Assembly: GCF_002953135.1 (NCBI RefSeq)
Contig: NZ_CP026372.1
Location: forward strand, 3,707,501 to 3,771,500
Length of the DNA stretch: 64,000 bases
Direction: 5' to 3'
Source of the DNA: Sphingobium sp. SCG-1
GTDB taxonomy: Bacteria > Pseudomonadota > Alphaproteobacteria > Sphingomonadales > Sphingomonadaceae
Positions 25,255 through 33,843 of this stretch are shown in pieces. Each line of letters opens with the position of its first letter. The first letter of the stretch is position 1. Both the position numbers and the translations under genes were made by a program. The notes under the pieces were generated by a model that ran no database searches, was not told the origin of the DNA, and saw nothing but the letters and a program-made list of their open reading frames with translations.

Positions 25255-25821
25255 TTACGCTGCGGGTTGCAGCATGTCGGTCATGCAGACCGAATCCAGA
25301 CCAAGCGCGTGGGTGAAGCGACCCATCGCCATCCAGCAACCGATCGCCAGCGTCAGTTCGGTGATCTCCGCATCGGTGAACGCCGCGCGCATTTCTTTCC
25401 AGAAGTCCGCGTCGTAGGACAGGTCGCGCGGGTTTTCTGCGAGGCGTTCGGAATAATCCATCGCCAGCCTCTCCTGCATGCTGAACGCGTCGGAATTCCG
25501 CCAGTCATCGACGGCCTGATAAAAAGCTTCATCGGGTCGCGCTCCGCCACGAGCGACCAGCGATTGCGACGGGTCGCCGCCCACGGACGCAAGATAGCCG
25601 TCGAGATGGTCGCCCGCACGGAAATCCTGGCAGACGAGGCATCCGTTGATCTGCGCCGTGCGATAGCGAGCCGCCTCCGCCACGCGCAGCGGAAGCCGCA
25701 GCGATTGATAGACCGAACGGACGAAGCCGCCCGCCGCCGTTCCGATTTCCGGCGCATGATGCCCCAGCACATAGCCCAGCGGGTCACCCGCGTTCTGGGG
25801 CGGCACGTCTACATTAGGCAT
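25255..25821 (-). CDS. Carboxymuconolactone decarboxylase/AhpD-like protein
   Basis: A 188-residue helical protein of the CMD/AhpD superfamily. The CxxC motif appears in INGCLVCQDFRAGDH, with the downstream His typical of peroxidase-like members. Relatives include carboxymuconolactone decarboxylase and AhpD alkylhydroperoxidases; the CxxC favours a redox or peroxide-detoxifying role. The ATG at 25821 follows AGGAGG. It diverges from the third Rieske gene. Oxygenase-rich pathways create peroxide stress, which would fit, but this is inference. Confidence 0.82.
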   Translation of the reverse strand: MPNVDVPPQNAGDPLGYVLGHHAPEIGTAAGGFVRSVYQSLRLPLRVAEAARYRTAQINGCLVCQDFRAGDHLDGYLASVGGDPSQSLVARGGARPDEAFYQAVDDWRNSDAFSMQERLAMDYSERLAENPRDLSYDADFWKEMRAAFTDAEITELTLAIGCWMAMGRFTHALGLDSVCMTDMLQPAA

Positions 25822-25939
25822 TCCATCCTCCTATTATCAGTTGCGGACTCGATGCCGAGTCCAGATCTCATGCTAACATAGGATTCCTATAATAAAACAT
25901 ACGTTTTCTTACGATATATTGTAGATTTGGAGAGTTTTA

Positions 25940-27310
25940 ATGTCCGATATACTTGATCGTGACTGTCGCCAGACGTGGATAGTCAATCCGCAAGCACCTG
26001 ATGATAGCTATGAAGCGAAAGCGCCCTATGTAAATAATGGCGCGGACCCCATTTCTCCGGAGCGTTACTACAGCCTCGACTATATGGAGAAGGAGCGGAC
26101 CCATTTATGGGCCAAAGTCTGGAATTGGGCCGCGCGCGAAGAGGATATCCCTGACGCCGGCGATTACGTCATGTTCGAACTGGGCCGCGAGAGCTTCATC
26201 ATAACGCGTGACGATGAAGATCGCGTCCGCGCCTATTTCAATGTCTGCCCGCACCGCGGAAATCGGCTGGTCTCCGATGATAGCGGATCGCGCCCCGGCG
26301 GTTTCACTTGTCCCTTCCACAACTGGCGTTTCGACCTCGACGGCAAGATCGACCATGTGACGGACAAGGAGACCTTTCGGCCCGAAGCCCTGTGCCGCAA
26401 TATGGACCTGACCGAAGTACGCTGCGAAAGCTGGGAAGGCTTCATCTTCATCAACATGGACCAGGACGCCAAGCCGCTTCTCGACCATCTCGGCCCGCTG
26501 CCTGCCCATGCAAAGCCCTACCGGCTTCAGGAAATGCGGATCATGCGCCGCGTGCGGGCGGTGTGGGAATCCAATTGGAAGGTAGCCGTAGACGGCTTCA
26601 ACGAAGCCTATCACGTCCACGCCATCCACCCGCAAATCCTGCCGGTGTTCAACGACTATCACGCGCAGATCGATCTCTATCCCAACGGCATGAGTCGCAT
26701 GGTGACGAAATTCGCCTATGAAAGTCCGCGCATGGGCGTCGACGGCCTCAACCCCGGTCTACGCGCCACGATGCAGGAAGTGGGCATCGATCCCGATAGC
26801 TTCGCCGGTCCGAAAGACGCCGTGCGTCCCGCCGTTCAGGCCGCCAAGCGCGCCCGCGCTGAACGGCTCGGCATCGACTACTCGGGATTTCTGGACAACC
26901 AGCTAACCGACGACTGGAACTATGACATTTTCCCGAACATCCAGATGGGCATCCATCCGGAAGGCGTGAGCATGCTCTATTTCCGCCCGCACGCCACTGA
27001 TCCGCGCAAATTCGTGTTCGATGTCATCGTGATGATGCACCCGCAGGAAGACCCGCAGATACTGCCTCCCGCCTATATGGGCCTGCCCGAAGGCTGGGAC
27101 ATCAGCGGCAGAGAACCGGTCGAAGTGCAGCATATTGATTGGCGCGAAGGCGGGTTGGGCGAAGTGTTCGATCAGGACAGCAGCCTGTTTGCCGAAGTCC
27201 AGCGAGGCATCGAAAGCGTTGGCTTCCGGGGGTCGATCCTGTCGGAACAGGAGCAGCGCATCGGTCACTTCCATGCCGAACTGGACCGCTACATCAACGC
27301 CACTCGCTAA
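25940..27310 (+). CDS. Rieske non-heme iron oxygenase alpha subunit (3 of 5)
   Basis: A 456-residue Rieske oxygenase alpha subunit. Cluster ligands are C103-x-H105 and C124-x2-H127. The catalytic motif NEAYHVHAIH supplies H225 and H230 with Glu222 at the bridging position. GGAGAG precedes the ATG at 25940. It is followed after 28 bp by the PQQ-dependent dehydrogenase gene, so oxygenase and alcohol oxidation are probably made together. It shares the N-terminal pattern (ERYYS, LWAKVW) with the gene at 9535 more than with the tandem pair at 30161/31516. No beta subunit. Confidence 0.9.
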   Translation: MSDILDRDCRQTWIVNPQAPDDSYEAKAPYVNNGADPISPERYYSLDYMEKERTHLWAKVWNWAAREEDIPDAGDYVMFELGRESFIITRDDEDRVRAYFNVCPHRGNRLVSDDSGSRPGGFTCPFHNWRFDLDGKIDHVTDKETFRPEALCRNMDLTEVRCESWEGFIFINMDQDAKPLLDHLGPLPAHAKPYRLQEMRIMRRVRAVWESNWKVAVDGFNEAYHVHAIHPQILPVFNDYHAQIDLYPNGMSRMVTKFAYESPRMGVDGLNPGLRATMQEVGIDPDSFAGPKDAVRPAVQAAKRARAERLGIDYSGFLDNQLTDDWNYDIFPNIQMGIHPEGVSMLYFRPHATDPRKFVFDVIVMMHPQEDPQILPPAYMGLPEGWDISGREPVEVQHIDWREGGLGEVFDQDSSLFAEVQRGIESVGFRGSILSEQEQRIGHFHAELDRYINATR

Positions 27311-27338
27311 ATCGCTCTAGTTACTGGATCTTTGCCTG

Positions 27339-29456
27339 ATGCTATCCCTGTTCCGCCGCGCCAACCTTGCGGCCGTTTCGATCCTTGCCTTGTCGCTGGC
27401 TGGCTGCGCGTCCAGCACGCCCGAGAACGGAACGGCGGCAGCCGACGCCGGACCCGCTCAATGGGAAGCGCAGTTAGCGGACGGCAGCGACGGGCGGGAC
27501 TGGCCGGCGTTCGGTCGCACTTATGGCGAGCAGCACTACAGCCCATTGGATCAGGTGAACGCCAGCACCGTCAAGCGGCTTGGCCTCGCCTGGTCCTATG
27601 ATCTACCCGCGGGCAATCCTGCGACCGGCCCCATTGAAGTCGATGGCGTCATCTACTTCGCCTCGGGCTACAGCGTTGCCCATGCACTCGACGTGCGTAC
27701 CGGCAAGCTGCTCTGGACCTTCGACCCCAAGGCGCCCGAAGCCGCCGGACACAAGCTGCGCCAGGGCTGGGGGAGTCGCGGCATCGCCTATTGGAATGGC
27801 AAGGTCTACATCGCCACGCAGGACGGACGACTGATCGCGATCAACACGAAGACCGGCAAGCCGGTCTGGTCGACGATGACGATGGGCAAAGACGAGCTTC
27901 GCTTCATCAGCGGTCCGCCCCGCGCCTTCGATGGAATGGTCATCGTCGGCAATGGCGGTGCGGACGAAGCCGCCATTCGTGGTTACGCGACTGCGTATGA
28001 CGCGGAAACCGGAAAGCAGAAATGGCGCTTCTACACGGTCCCCGGCAATCCCGCCGATGGGTTCGAGAACAAGGCCATGGAGATGGCTGCGAAGACCTGG
28101 TCCGGCGAGTGGTGGAAATATGGCGGCGGCGGCACGGTGTGGAACGCCATCACCTATGACAAGGAAAGCGACACGATCTATTTGGGCACCGGCAACGGCT
28201 CGCCCTGGAACCACAAGATTCGCAGCGAGGGCAAAGGCGACAACCTGTTCCTCTGCTCGATCGTCGCTGTCGACGCCAAGACGGGCGCGTACAAATGGCA
28301 TTACCAGATCAATCCCGGCGAAAGCTGGGACTATAATGCTGCGATGGACATGCAACTGGCTGACCTGCCCATCAACGGGAAGCCGCGCAAGGTGCTGATG
28401 ACCGCGCCGAAGAACGGCTTCTTTTACGTCATAGACCGGACCAACGGAAAGCTGATTTCCGCCAAGCCCTTCGTCACGACGACATGGGCCAAGAGCATAG
28501 ACCTCAAGAGCGGTCGCCCCGTCGAGGAAGCGAATGTTCGCTACGAAAACGGCCCAGTCACGTTCCAGCCAAGTCCGGTCGGCGCGCATAGCTGGATACC
28601 GATGGCATTCAGCCCGAAGGCTGGGCTTGTTTATATCCCCGCCATCGATCTGGAAGTCACCTATGACGACAAGGGCATCGCGCGGAAGGACTGGAAGCGC
28701 AAGCCGGGCATGGCGCTCGATTATGGTGTTAACATCACCGTACAGCCCGCAAAGGGCGCGAAGGTGCTAAGCTACCTCGTGGCGTGGAATCCGGTAACGC
28801 AGAAGGAAGTCTGGCGCTTGCCGACGCCCGGCCACTATAATGGCGGCCTCATGGCGACGGGCGGCGGGCTGGTGTTTCAGGGGCATCCGGATTCCACCTT
28901 CACGGCCTATGATGCGAAAACCGGCAGCGTCCTGTGGAATTACGATGCGAAGGCGCCGGTCATCGCTCCGCCGATCACCTATTCCGTCGACGGCAAGCAA
29001 TATGTCACTGTCCTGTCGGGCATCGGAACCAGCGCCGGTATGTTCGGCCCGCTGCTTAAGCCATTCGGCATCGATTATCGCACGCAGTCCCGCCGCGTGC
29101 TGACCTTCGTGCTGGACGGCAAGGCGACTCTGCCTGCCAAGGTTCCTTACAAGCCGGTGGCCGTAGAAGATCCGGACTTCAAGCCAAATGCCAAGGCCGC
29201 GAAGGCAGGCGAAGACATCTTCAACGTCCGTTGCGCAGTGTGCCATGGCGGCGGCGCGATAGCAGGCGGCACCGCGCCCGACTTGCGCACGTCGGGCGCA
29301 ATCCTGTCCGCGGATGTCATCACCTCGATCGTCCATGACGGTTTGCTCGTGCCCAACGGTATGCCCCGTTTCGAGGAGCTAAGCACGCAGGACCGGGAGA
29401 ACATCCGCCAATATCTGCGCACCCGCGCGGACGATTTGCGAAATGGGCGGCCCTGA
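27339..29456 (+). CDS. PQQ-dependent dehydrogenase with C-terminal cytochrome c domain (lipoprotein)
   Basis: A 705-residue quinohemoprotein. The N-terminus is a lipoprotein signal with lipobox LAGC (Cys23). An eight-bladed PQQ propeller follows, with repeated W-motifs such as GKLLWTFD and TGAYKWHYQ and a GESWDYN segment holding the likely catalytic Asp. A C-terminal cytochrome c domain has CAVCHGG near residue 632 and Met in NGMPRF. The vicinal Cys-Cys of methanol/ethanol dehydrogenases is not seen. It would oxidise a primary or secondary alcohol in the periplasm and pass electrons to the respiratory chain. It is co-transcribed with the Rieske gene upstream. Confidence 0.9.
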   Translation: MLSLFRRANLAAVSILALSLAGCASSTPENGTAAADAGPAQWEAQLADGSDGRDWPAFGRTYGEQHYSPLDQVNASTVKRLGLAWSYDLPAGNPATGPIEVDGVIYFASGYSVAHALDVRTGKLLWTFDPKAPEAAGHKLRQGWGSRGIAYWNGKVYIATQDGRLIAINTKTGKPVWSTMTMGKDELRFISGPPRAFDGMVIVGNGGADEAAIRGYATAYDAETGKQKWRFYTVPGNPADGFENKAMEMAAKTWSGEWWKYGGGGTVWNAITYDKESDTIYLGTGNGSPWNHKIRSEGKGDNLFLCSIVAVDAKTGAYKWHYQINPGESWDYNAAMDMQLADLPINGKPRKVLMTAPKNGFFYVIDRTNGKLISAKPFVTTTWAKSIDLKSGRPVEEANVRYENGPVTFQPSPVGAHSWIPMAFSPKAGLVYIPAIDLEVTYDDKGIARKDWKRKPGMALDYGVNITVQPAKGAKVLSYLVAWNPVTQKEVWRLPTPGHYNGGLMATGGGLVFQGHPDSTFTAYDAKTGSVLWNYDAKAPVIAPPITYSVDGKQYVTVLSGIGTSAGMFGPLLKPFGIDYRTQSRRVLTFVLDGKATLPAKVPYKPVAVEDPDFKPNAKAAKAGEDIFNVRCAVCHGGGAIAGGTAPDLRTSGAILSADVITSIVHDGLLVPNGMPRFEELSTQDRENIRQYLRTRADDLRNGRP

Positions 29457-29463
29457 GCCGCCC
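29445..29463. terminator. Hairpin at the PQQ-dehydrogenase stop
   Basis: GGGCGGC (29445-29451) pairs with GCCGCCC (29457-29463) around a five-base loop that contains the stop codon. It sits between two convergent genes. There is no U-run, so a termination role is a suggestion. Confidence 0.45.
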
Positions 29464-29474
29464 CTCCGCCGGCA

Positions 29475-30008
29475 TCATATTTTGCGAACGGGGTCCGTGC
29501 CGTCCCACGACCGGGCCGCTTCCTTGATGCCGCCGAACAGATCCCGCATCGCCTGCGTCATCTCGATCAGTTCGATCATCGTTCCGGGAAACAGCAAGTC
29601 CGTATCGAGATAGGAGAACCGGGAGATCGGCAGCACGCCTTCGGCCGCCACGCCAATCCCCGCAGCGCGCGCCGCAGCCATCTGCGCATCGTAATCTGTG
29701 GCGATGGTACCCAGATGATGCACACCTCTGCGTCCTGCATCCAGAAATTCGCGGTAGGTGGACGGGTCTTTGCCGGGCTGGATGATTTCGATCATCGTAT
29801 CGCCGCTATAGCTGATCGCCGCGGCGCCGATGAAATCATAGTCCGGCGCCACTCGTTCCCCACGTACTTCGATCCACTCCGCCTGCAACGGCACCGGAAA
29901 CATGAAGAAGGGTCCAATACCCATGGTCTTCACCATATGCTCTACCGCAGGCTCTACATCCTCCACAACATAGGCGATCTGAAAAACCGGTCCAAATAGC
30001 TGACTCAT
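29475..30008 (-). CDS. VOC (glyoxalase-like) family protein
   Basis: A 177-residue glyoxalase-superfamily protein. Segments PVFQIAYVVEDVEPAVEHM, DTMIEIIQPG, GVHHLGTIATDYDAQM and GTMIELIEM outline the two modules. The first metal position appears as Gln in FQIAYVV, while Glu, His and Glu are kept at the other three. The ATG at 30008 follows AGGA. It diverges from the tandem Rieske genes with operator copy I in the gap. Epimerase or lyase activity is possible; the substrate is unknown. Confidence 0.78.
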   Translation of the reverse strand: MSQLFGPVFQIAYVVEDVEPAVEHMVKTMGIGPFFMFPVPLQAEWIEVRGERVAPDYDFIGAAAISYSGDTMIEIIQPGKDPSTYREFLDAGRRGVHHLGTIATDYDAQMAAARAAGIGVAAEGVLPISRFSYLDTDLLFPGTMIELIEMTQAMRDLFGGIKEAARSWDGTDPVRKI

Positions 30009-30072
30009 TGCCTGATCCTCTCGCGCAGACCTGTTTTTCGCATCGTCCACAGCGGATCGTGCGAATCTGCTT

Positions 30073-30099
30073 GCAAAACAATCATGCATGTTTTTTTAT
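30073..30099. promoter_or_regulatory. Operator-like dyad, copy I
   Basis: Core ACAATCATGCATGT (30078-30091), with an A-tract on the left and a seven-T run on the right. It lies exactly 70 bp from both divergent start codons (30008 and 30161), so one site can serve both promoters. Confidence 0.72.
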
Positions 30100-30160
30100 T
30101 GGTGTCGATCCGCGTAAGACGGAATCATCCGATTTGGAATTGGCGCTTAGGAGAGCGGAG

Positions 30161-31519
30161 ATGAAGTTCGACTTCAACCTGTGGGATATTCACATCGGCA
30201 CGCCGCATCCGTTCAATGAACGCGCGCCTGTCATCGACAATGGCACGGAGCGCCCAACCGGCGCGCGCTACCACGATAGAGCCTTTGCCGCCGCAGAGTG
30301 GGAGAATGTTTTCGCCCGAAGCTGGCTACTCGCCTGCTCTATTTCCGATGTGCGTGAACCCGGAGACTTCGCGAAATTCGACATCGGCCCGGAAAGCTTC
30401 ATCATCGTCCATGGGGATGATGGGAAAATCCATGCGCATTACAATGTCTGCCCACATCGCGGCAGCCGACTCATCACCTCCGACGCCGGCAGCATCGGCC
30501 AATTCACCTGTCCCTTCCATAGCTGGAAATTCAGCCTTGAGGGCGAGAACCTGGCCGTCACCGACCCGGAAACCTTCCGCCCGGAAGTACTGTGTCACGA
30601 CCGCAACATGACGTCCGTCCGCTGCGAAGTCGCTGCCGGCCTGGTGTTCATCTCGATGGACCCGAACATTGAGCCGCTCAAGCAATGGCTGGCGCCGGTC
30701 CTCGATCAACTGGAACTGTATCAGATCGACAAGATGTATGTCGTCCAGCATCGCCAGTCCGATTGGGGCGCGAACTGGAAAGGCGGGGTCGATGCCTTTG
30801 CCGAAATCTACCACCTTCATGCGGTGCATCCGCAGACCCAGTGCCTGATGGACGACCGCACCCAGATCGATCTGTATCCCGGTGGGATCAGCCGTCAATT
30901 CGTCCCCTTCGCACAGCCAAGCCGTCGCTTTGAGGATCAGGAGAGCGTCAATCCGGGCATCGCCATGATGTTGCAGGATGCGGGCATCGATCCTGCCAGC
31001 TACGAAGGCACAGCGCATGAAACGCGCGCCGCAGTCCAACGGGCCAAGCGCGAGCGGTCAGAGAGATATGGCCTCGGCTACGAGAAGTTCAGCGACACGC
31101 AATTGAGCGACTCCACGGTCTATGGCCTCTTTCCCAACGCGCAGATCGGCTGTCACCCGGAGGCTATCTTCCTGCACCGCTTCCTGCCGCACGCGACCGA
31201 TCCCAACCAGTTCACCTACGATACCTGCATCCTCTATCGGCACATCGACGCCCCCGGTTATTGCGCCCCGGCATGGATGGGGCTTGGCGAGGAAGTCGAT
31301 CTGTCCGGCGATACGCGTCCTGAAATCGTCCACACCGGGCTTGGCGAACCGCCGGGCCTTGGCGAGGTGCTGGATCAGGACAGCGACCTGCTTCCAATCG
31401 TGCAGGCCGGCGCTCGTTCGCGCGGTTTTCGCGGGCCCCTCTGGAGCGAGCAGGAAGCACGGCTTCGCCACTTCCACGTCGAACTCGACAAACGCATGGC
31501 ACAGGGAGCCGAAGCATGA
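30161..31519 (+). CDS. Rieske non-heme iron oxygenase alpha subunit (4 of 5, tandem copy a)
   Basis: A 452-residue Rieske oxygenase alpha subunit. Ligands are C97-x-H99 and C117-x2-H120 for the cluster and H218/H223 in AEIYHLHAVH for the catalytic iron, with Glu215 at the bridging position. TAGGAGAGCGGAG lies before the ATG at 30161. Its stop overlaps the ATG of the next gene (ATGA). The two proteins align without gaps through the Rieske domain and share most residues, so they arose by tandem duplication. They may form homomeric or mixed trimers. Confidence 0.9.
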   Translation: MKFDFNLWDIHIGTPHPFNERAPVIDNGTERPTGARYHDRAFAAAEWENVFARSWLLACSISDVREPGDFAKFDIGPESFIIVHGDDGKIHAHYNVCPHRGSRLITSDAGSIGQFTCPFHSWKFSLEGENLAVTDPETFRPEVLCHDRNMTSVRCEVAAGLVFISMDPNIEPLKQWLAPVLDQLELYQIDKMYVVQHRQSDWGANWKGGVDAFAEIYHLHAVHPQTQCLMDDRTQIDLYPGGISRQFVPFAQPSRRFEDQESVNPGIAMMLQDAGIDPASYEGTAHETRAAVQRAKRERSERYGLGYEKFSDTQLSDSTVYGLFPNAQIGCHPEAIFLHRFLPHATDPNQFTYDTCILYRHIDAPGYCAPAWMGLGEEVDLSGDTRPEIVHTGLGEPPGLGEVLDQDSDLLPIVQAGARSRGFRGPLWSEQEARLRHFHVELDKRMAQGAEA

Positions 31520-32868
31520 ACTATGATCCTCGCGGGTGGGCGGTTCACAAGGACAGCACGCATCCGTTCGACGAAGCCGCGCCTTATGTCGATAATGGAT
31601 CGGCCCGCCCGGACCCTGCCCGCTACACGGAACCCGCATTTGCCGATGCGGAATGGGAAACAGTGTTCACCAAGACCTGGCTCCTCGCCGGGCCGTCGAG
31701 CGACGTGCGCGAGTCCGGCGACTGGATGCGCTTCGACATAGGCGTCGAATCCTTCATCATCGTGCGGAAGGATGATGGCGAACTCGCCGCGCATTATAAC
31801 GTCTGTCCGCATCGCGGGAGCCGCCTGGTGCTGGACGATGTAGGATCGCAAGGCAGCTTCTCCTGCCCGTTCCATAGCTGGAAATTCGCGCTGGACGGCA
31901 GCAATCTGGCCGTCACCGATCCGGAAACCTTCCGGCCCGAAGTGCTGTGCCACGACATCAACCTGTCGTCGGTCCGGGTCGAGGAGGAAGCGGGCCTCGT
32001 CTTCATTTCGATGGCGGACGACGTGCCGCCGCTGGAGGAATATCTTGGCACGATCCTGCCGATGCTGGAAACCTATGAGATCGAGAAGATGCATGTGGTG
32101 CAGCATCGCCGGTCCGACTGGGCGGCGAACTGGAAGGGCGGGATCGACGCCTTTTACGAAAGCTATCACCTCCACGCCATCCACCCGCAGACGATGGGGA
32201 TGCTGGACGACCGCACGCATATCGACCTGTATGAAAACGGCATGAGCCGCCAGTTTGTGCCGTTCGGGCAGCCCAATTCGCATTTCCCCGATCAGCAGGG
32301 GATCAATCCCGGCATTGCGGTGATGCTCGATGATGCGGGGCTGGATGCCGCTGCTTTCCCAGGCACGGCCTATGAAAGCCGCTCCGCCATTGCGATGGCA
32401 AAGCGCGACAGGGCCGCGAAGCTGGGGCTGGACTATGACAGGTTCAGCGACGCTCAATTGACCGACGCGACGATCTTCGGCGTCTTTCCCAATGCGCAGA
32501 TCGGATGCCACCCCGAAGCGGTCTTCCTGCACCGCTTCAAGCCGCATGCGGACGATCCCAACCAGTTCACCTATGAGACGACGATCTTGTACCGCCATAT
32601 CGATGTGCCGGGTTACGGCGCACCGCTATGGATGGGTCTTGGCGACGAGATCGACCTGACGGGAGAAACGCGGCCCGATGTCGTGCATACCGGCCTCGGC
32701 GAACCGCCGGGCATGGGTGAAGTGCTGGACCAGGACAGCGACTTGCTGCCGATCGTTCAGGCAGGTGCCCGCTCGCGCGGCTTCCGTGGTCCGCTCTGGG
32801 GCGAACAGGAAGCAAGGCTGCGCCACTTCCATGTCCATCTCGACAAATGGATGGCTGGCACGAAATAA
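31516..32868 (+). CDS. Rieske non-heme iron oxygenase alpha subunit (5 of 5, tandem copy b)
   Basis: A 450-residue paralog of the preceding gene. Ligand positions are identical (C97, H99, C117, H120; H218, H223 in YESYHLHAIH) and Glu215 again takes the bridging site. Differences cluster at the N-terminus and in the region after the iron motif, which would allow a shifted substrate range. It is translationally coupled to copy a. A hairpin follows its stop. Confidence 0.9.
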   Translation: MNYDPRGWAVHKDSTHPFDEAAPYVDNGSARPDPARYTEPAFADAEWETVFTKTWLLAGPSSDVRESGDWMRFDIGVESFIIVRKDDGELAAHYNVCPHRGSRLVLDDVGSQGSFSCPFHSWKFALDGSNLAVTDPETFRPEVLCHDINLSSVRVEEEAGLVFISMADDVPPLEEYLGTILPMLETYEIEKMHVVQHRRSDWAANWKGGIDAFYESYHLHAIHPQTMGMLDDRTHIDLYENGMSRQFVPFGQPNSHFPDQQGINPGIAVMLDDAGLDAAAFPGTAYESRSAIAMAKRDRAAKLGLDYDRFSDAQLTDATIFGVFPNAQIGCHPEAVFLHRFKPHADDPNQFTYETTILYRHIDVPGYGAPLWMGLGDEIDLTGETRPDVVHTGLGEPPGMGEVLDQDSDLLPIVQAGARSRGFRGPLWGEQEARLRHFHVHLDKWMAGTK

Positions 32869-32876
32869 TTGGGAGA

Positions 32877-32905
32877 GGAGAGGCGGCGACACGAGCCACC
32901 TCTCC
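32877..32905. terminator. Hairpin between convergent Rieske and SDR genes
   Basis: GGAGAGGCGGC (32877-32887) pairs with GCCACCTCTCC (32895-32905) with one mismatch and a seven-base loop. It fills the gap between two convergent genes. No long U-run follows in either direction. Confidence 0.5.
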
Positions 32906-32913
32906 CTCTGTAT

Positions 32914-33672
32914 TTAGAACGGCCGGATCGTCACGCCATTGTCGACGTTCATTTCCGCGCCCGTGATGAAGCGCGATTCATCGGAGGCAAGGAACAACAC
33001 CATCGCCGCGACATCCTCCGGCGCACCAGCCATGCCGGGCTTCAGCACGCCACTGGGAATGACATTCGGTTTGCCCGCACGTCCTTCCGCCTGCTGCACC
33101 ATGGGCGTTTCGATTGATCCGGGATGCACCGAGTTGCAGCGGATTTTATAGCCCTTTTCCTGGCACATCACGGCGACGGACTTGGTCATGGACCGTACCG
33201 CACCCTTGGCTGCTGAATAGGCAAAGAAGATCGGATAGCCGAGCAGAGCGCCGGTTGACGACATGTTGATGATCGACCCGCCATCATTCTTGTTCATCAG
33301 CGGGATCGCATGCTTGCACCCCAGGAACACACCATCGCTCATGATGGAGTTCACCCAGCGATATTGCTCCAGCGTCGTTTCCTCGACGTCAGCGCTCAGA
33401 ACGACCCCTGCATTGTTGACCAGAATGTCCAGCCTGCCGAATGTCTCGTCGATCGCCTTCATGGTGTCGATCCACGCTTCCTCCGATGCGACGTCAAGCG
33501 CCATGGCCACCGCGCCATTGCCGATCTGGTCTGCGACCTTTTGCGCCGTATCGAGCTTCACATCGGTGACGACAACGCACGCCCCTTCGCGCGCCAGCAC
33601 CGCACAGTCCGCAGCGCCTAGTCCGGAACCGCCACCGGTCACCAAAGCCACTTTGCCTGCTACTCGTCCCAT
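32914..33672 (-). CDS. SDR family oxidoreductase
   Basis: A 252-residue classical SDR: TGGGSGLG cofactor motif, NNAGV, catalytic Ser in INMSSTGAL, active site YSAAK and a HPGSIETPM loop. The C-terminus MNVDNGVTIRPF is typical. The ATG at 33672 is preceded by AGGAGAGCG; the longer frame adds only six residues. It diverges from the ferredoxin gene across operator copy J. It probably oxidises or reduces a ring hydroxyl/ketone in the island's pathway, without a known substrate. Confidence 0.88.
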   Translation of the reverse strand: MGRVAGKVALVTGGGSGLGAADCAVLAREGACVVVTDVKLDTAQKVADQIGNGAVAMALDVASEEAWIDTMKAIDETFGRLDILVNNAGVVLSADVEETTLEQYRWVNSIMSDGVFLGCKHAIPLMNKNDGGSIINMSSTGALLGYPIFFAYSAAKGAVRSMTKSVAVMCQEKGYKIRCNSVHPGSIETPMVQQAEGRAGKPNVIPSGVLKPGMAGAPEDVAAMVLFLASDESRFITGAEMNVDNGVTIRPF

Positions 33673-33773
33673 TTCGCTCTCCTGTTGCATCCGATCGCGT
33701 TGGCGTCGACTCTCTCTACACGGCCGTATCGCCCGTCTGCGATCAGGCTATCCAAAGGACCACCATAGTCAAA

Positions 33774-33798
33774 ATAAAACATGTACGATTGTTTTTAA
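33774..33798. promoter_or_regulatory. Operator-like dyad, copy J
   Basis: Core ACATGTACGATTGT (33779-33792), with the outer ACAT and ATTGT half-sites and the A/T flanks kept but GTAC in the centre region. It is 52 bp before the ferredoxin ATG and 107 bp before the SDR start. It is the last copy seen on the right. Confidence 0.6.
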
Positions 33799-33843
33799 TC
33801 AGATGTGGTTTAAAAGGTTTGGCTCGATACAAATTAGGAGAAG

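Noticed and set aside
27603..28589. Antisense open frame (328 codons) within the PQQ dehydrogenase
   Set aside because: No family resemblance or start signal; the sense strand has clear propeller repeats.
31375..32598. Long antisense open frame (407 codons) within the tandem Rieske gene
   Set aside because: It is the complement of strongly conserved Rieske coding sequence, and a similar shadow frame occurs opposite the other Rieske copies.
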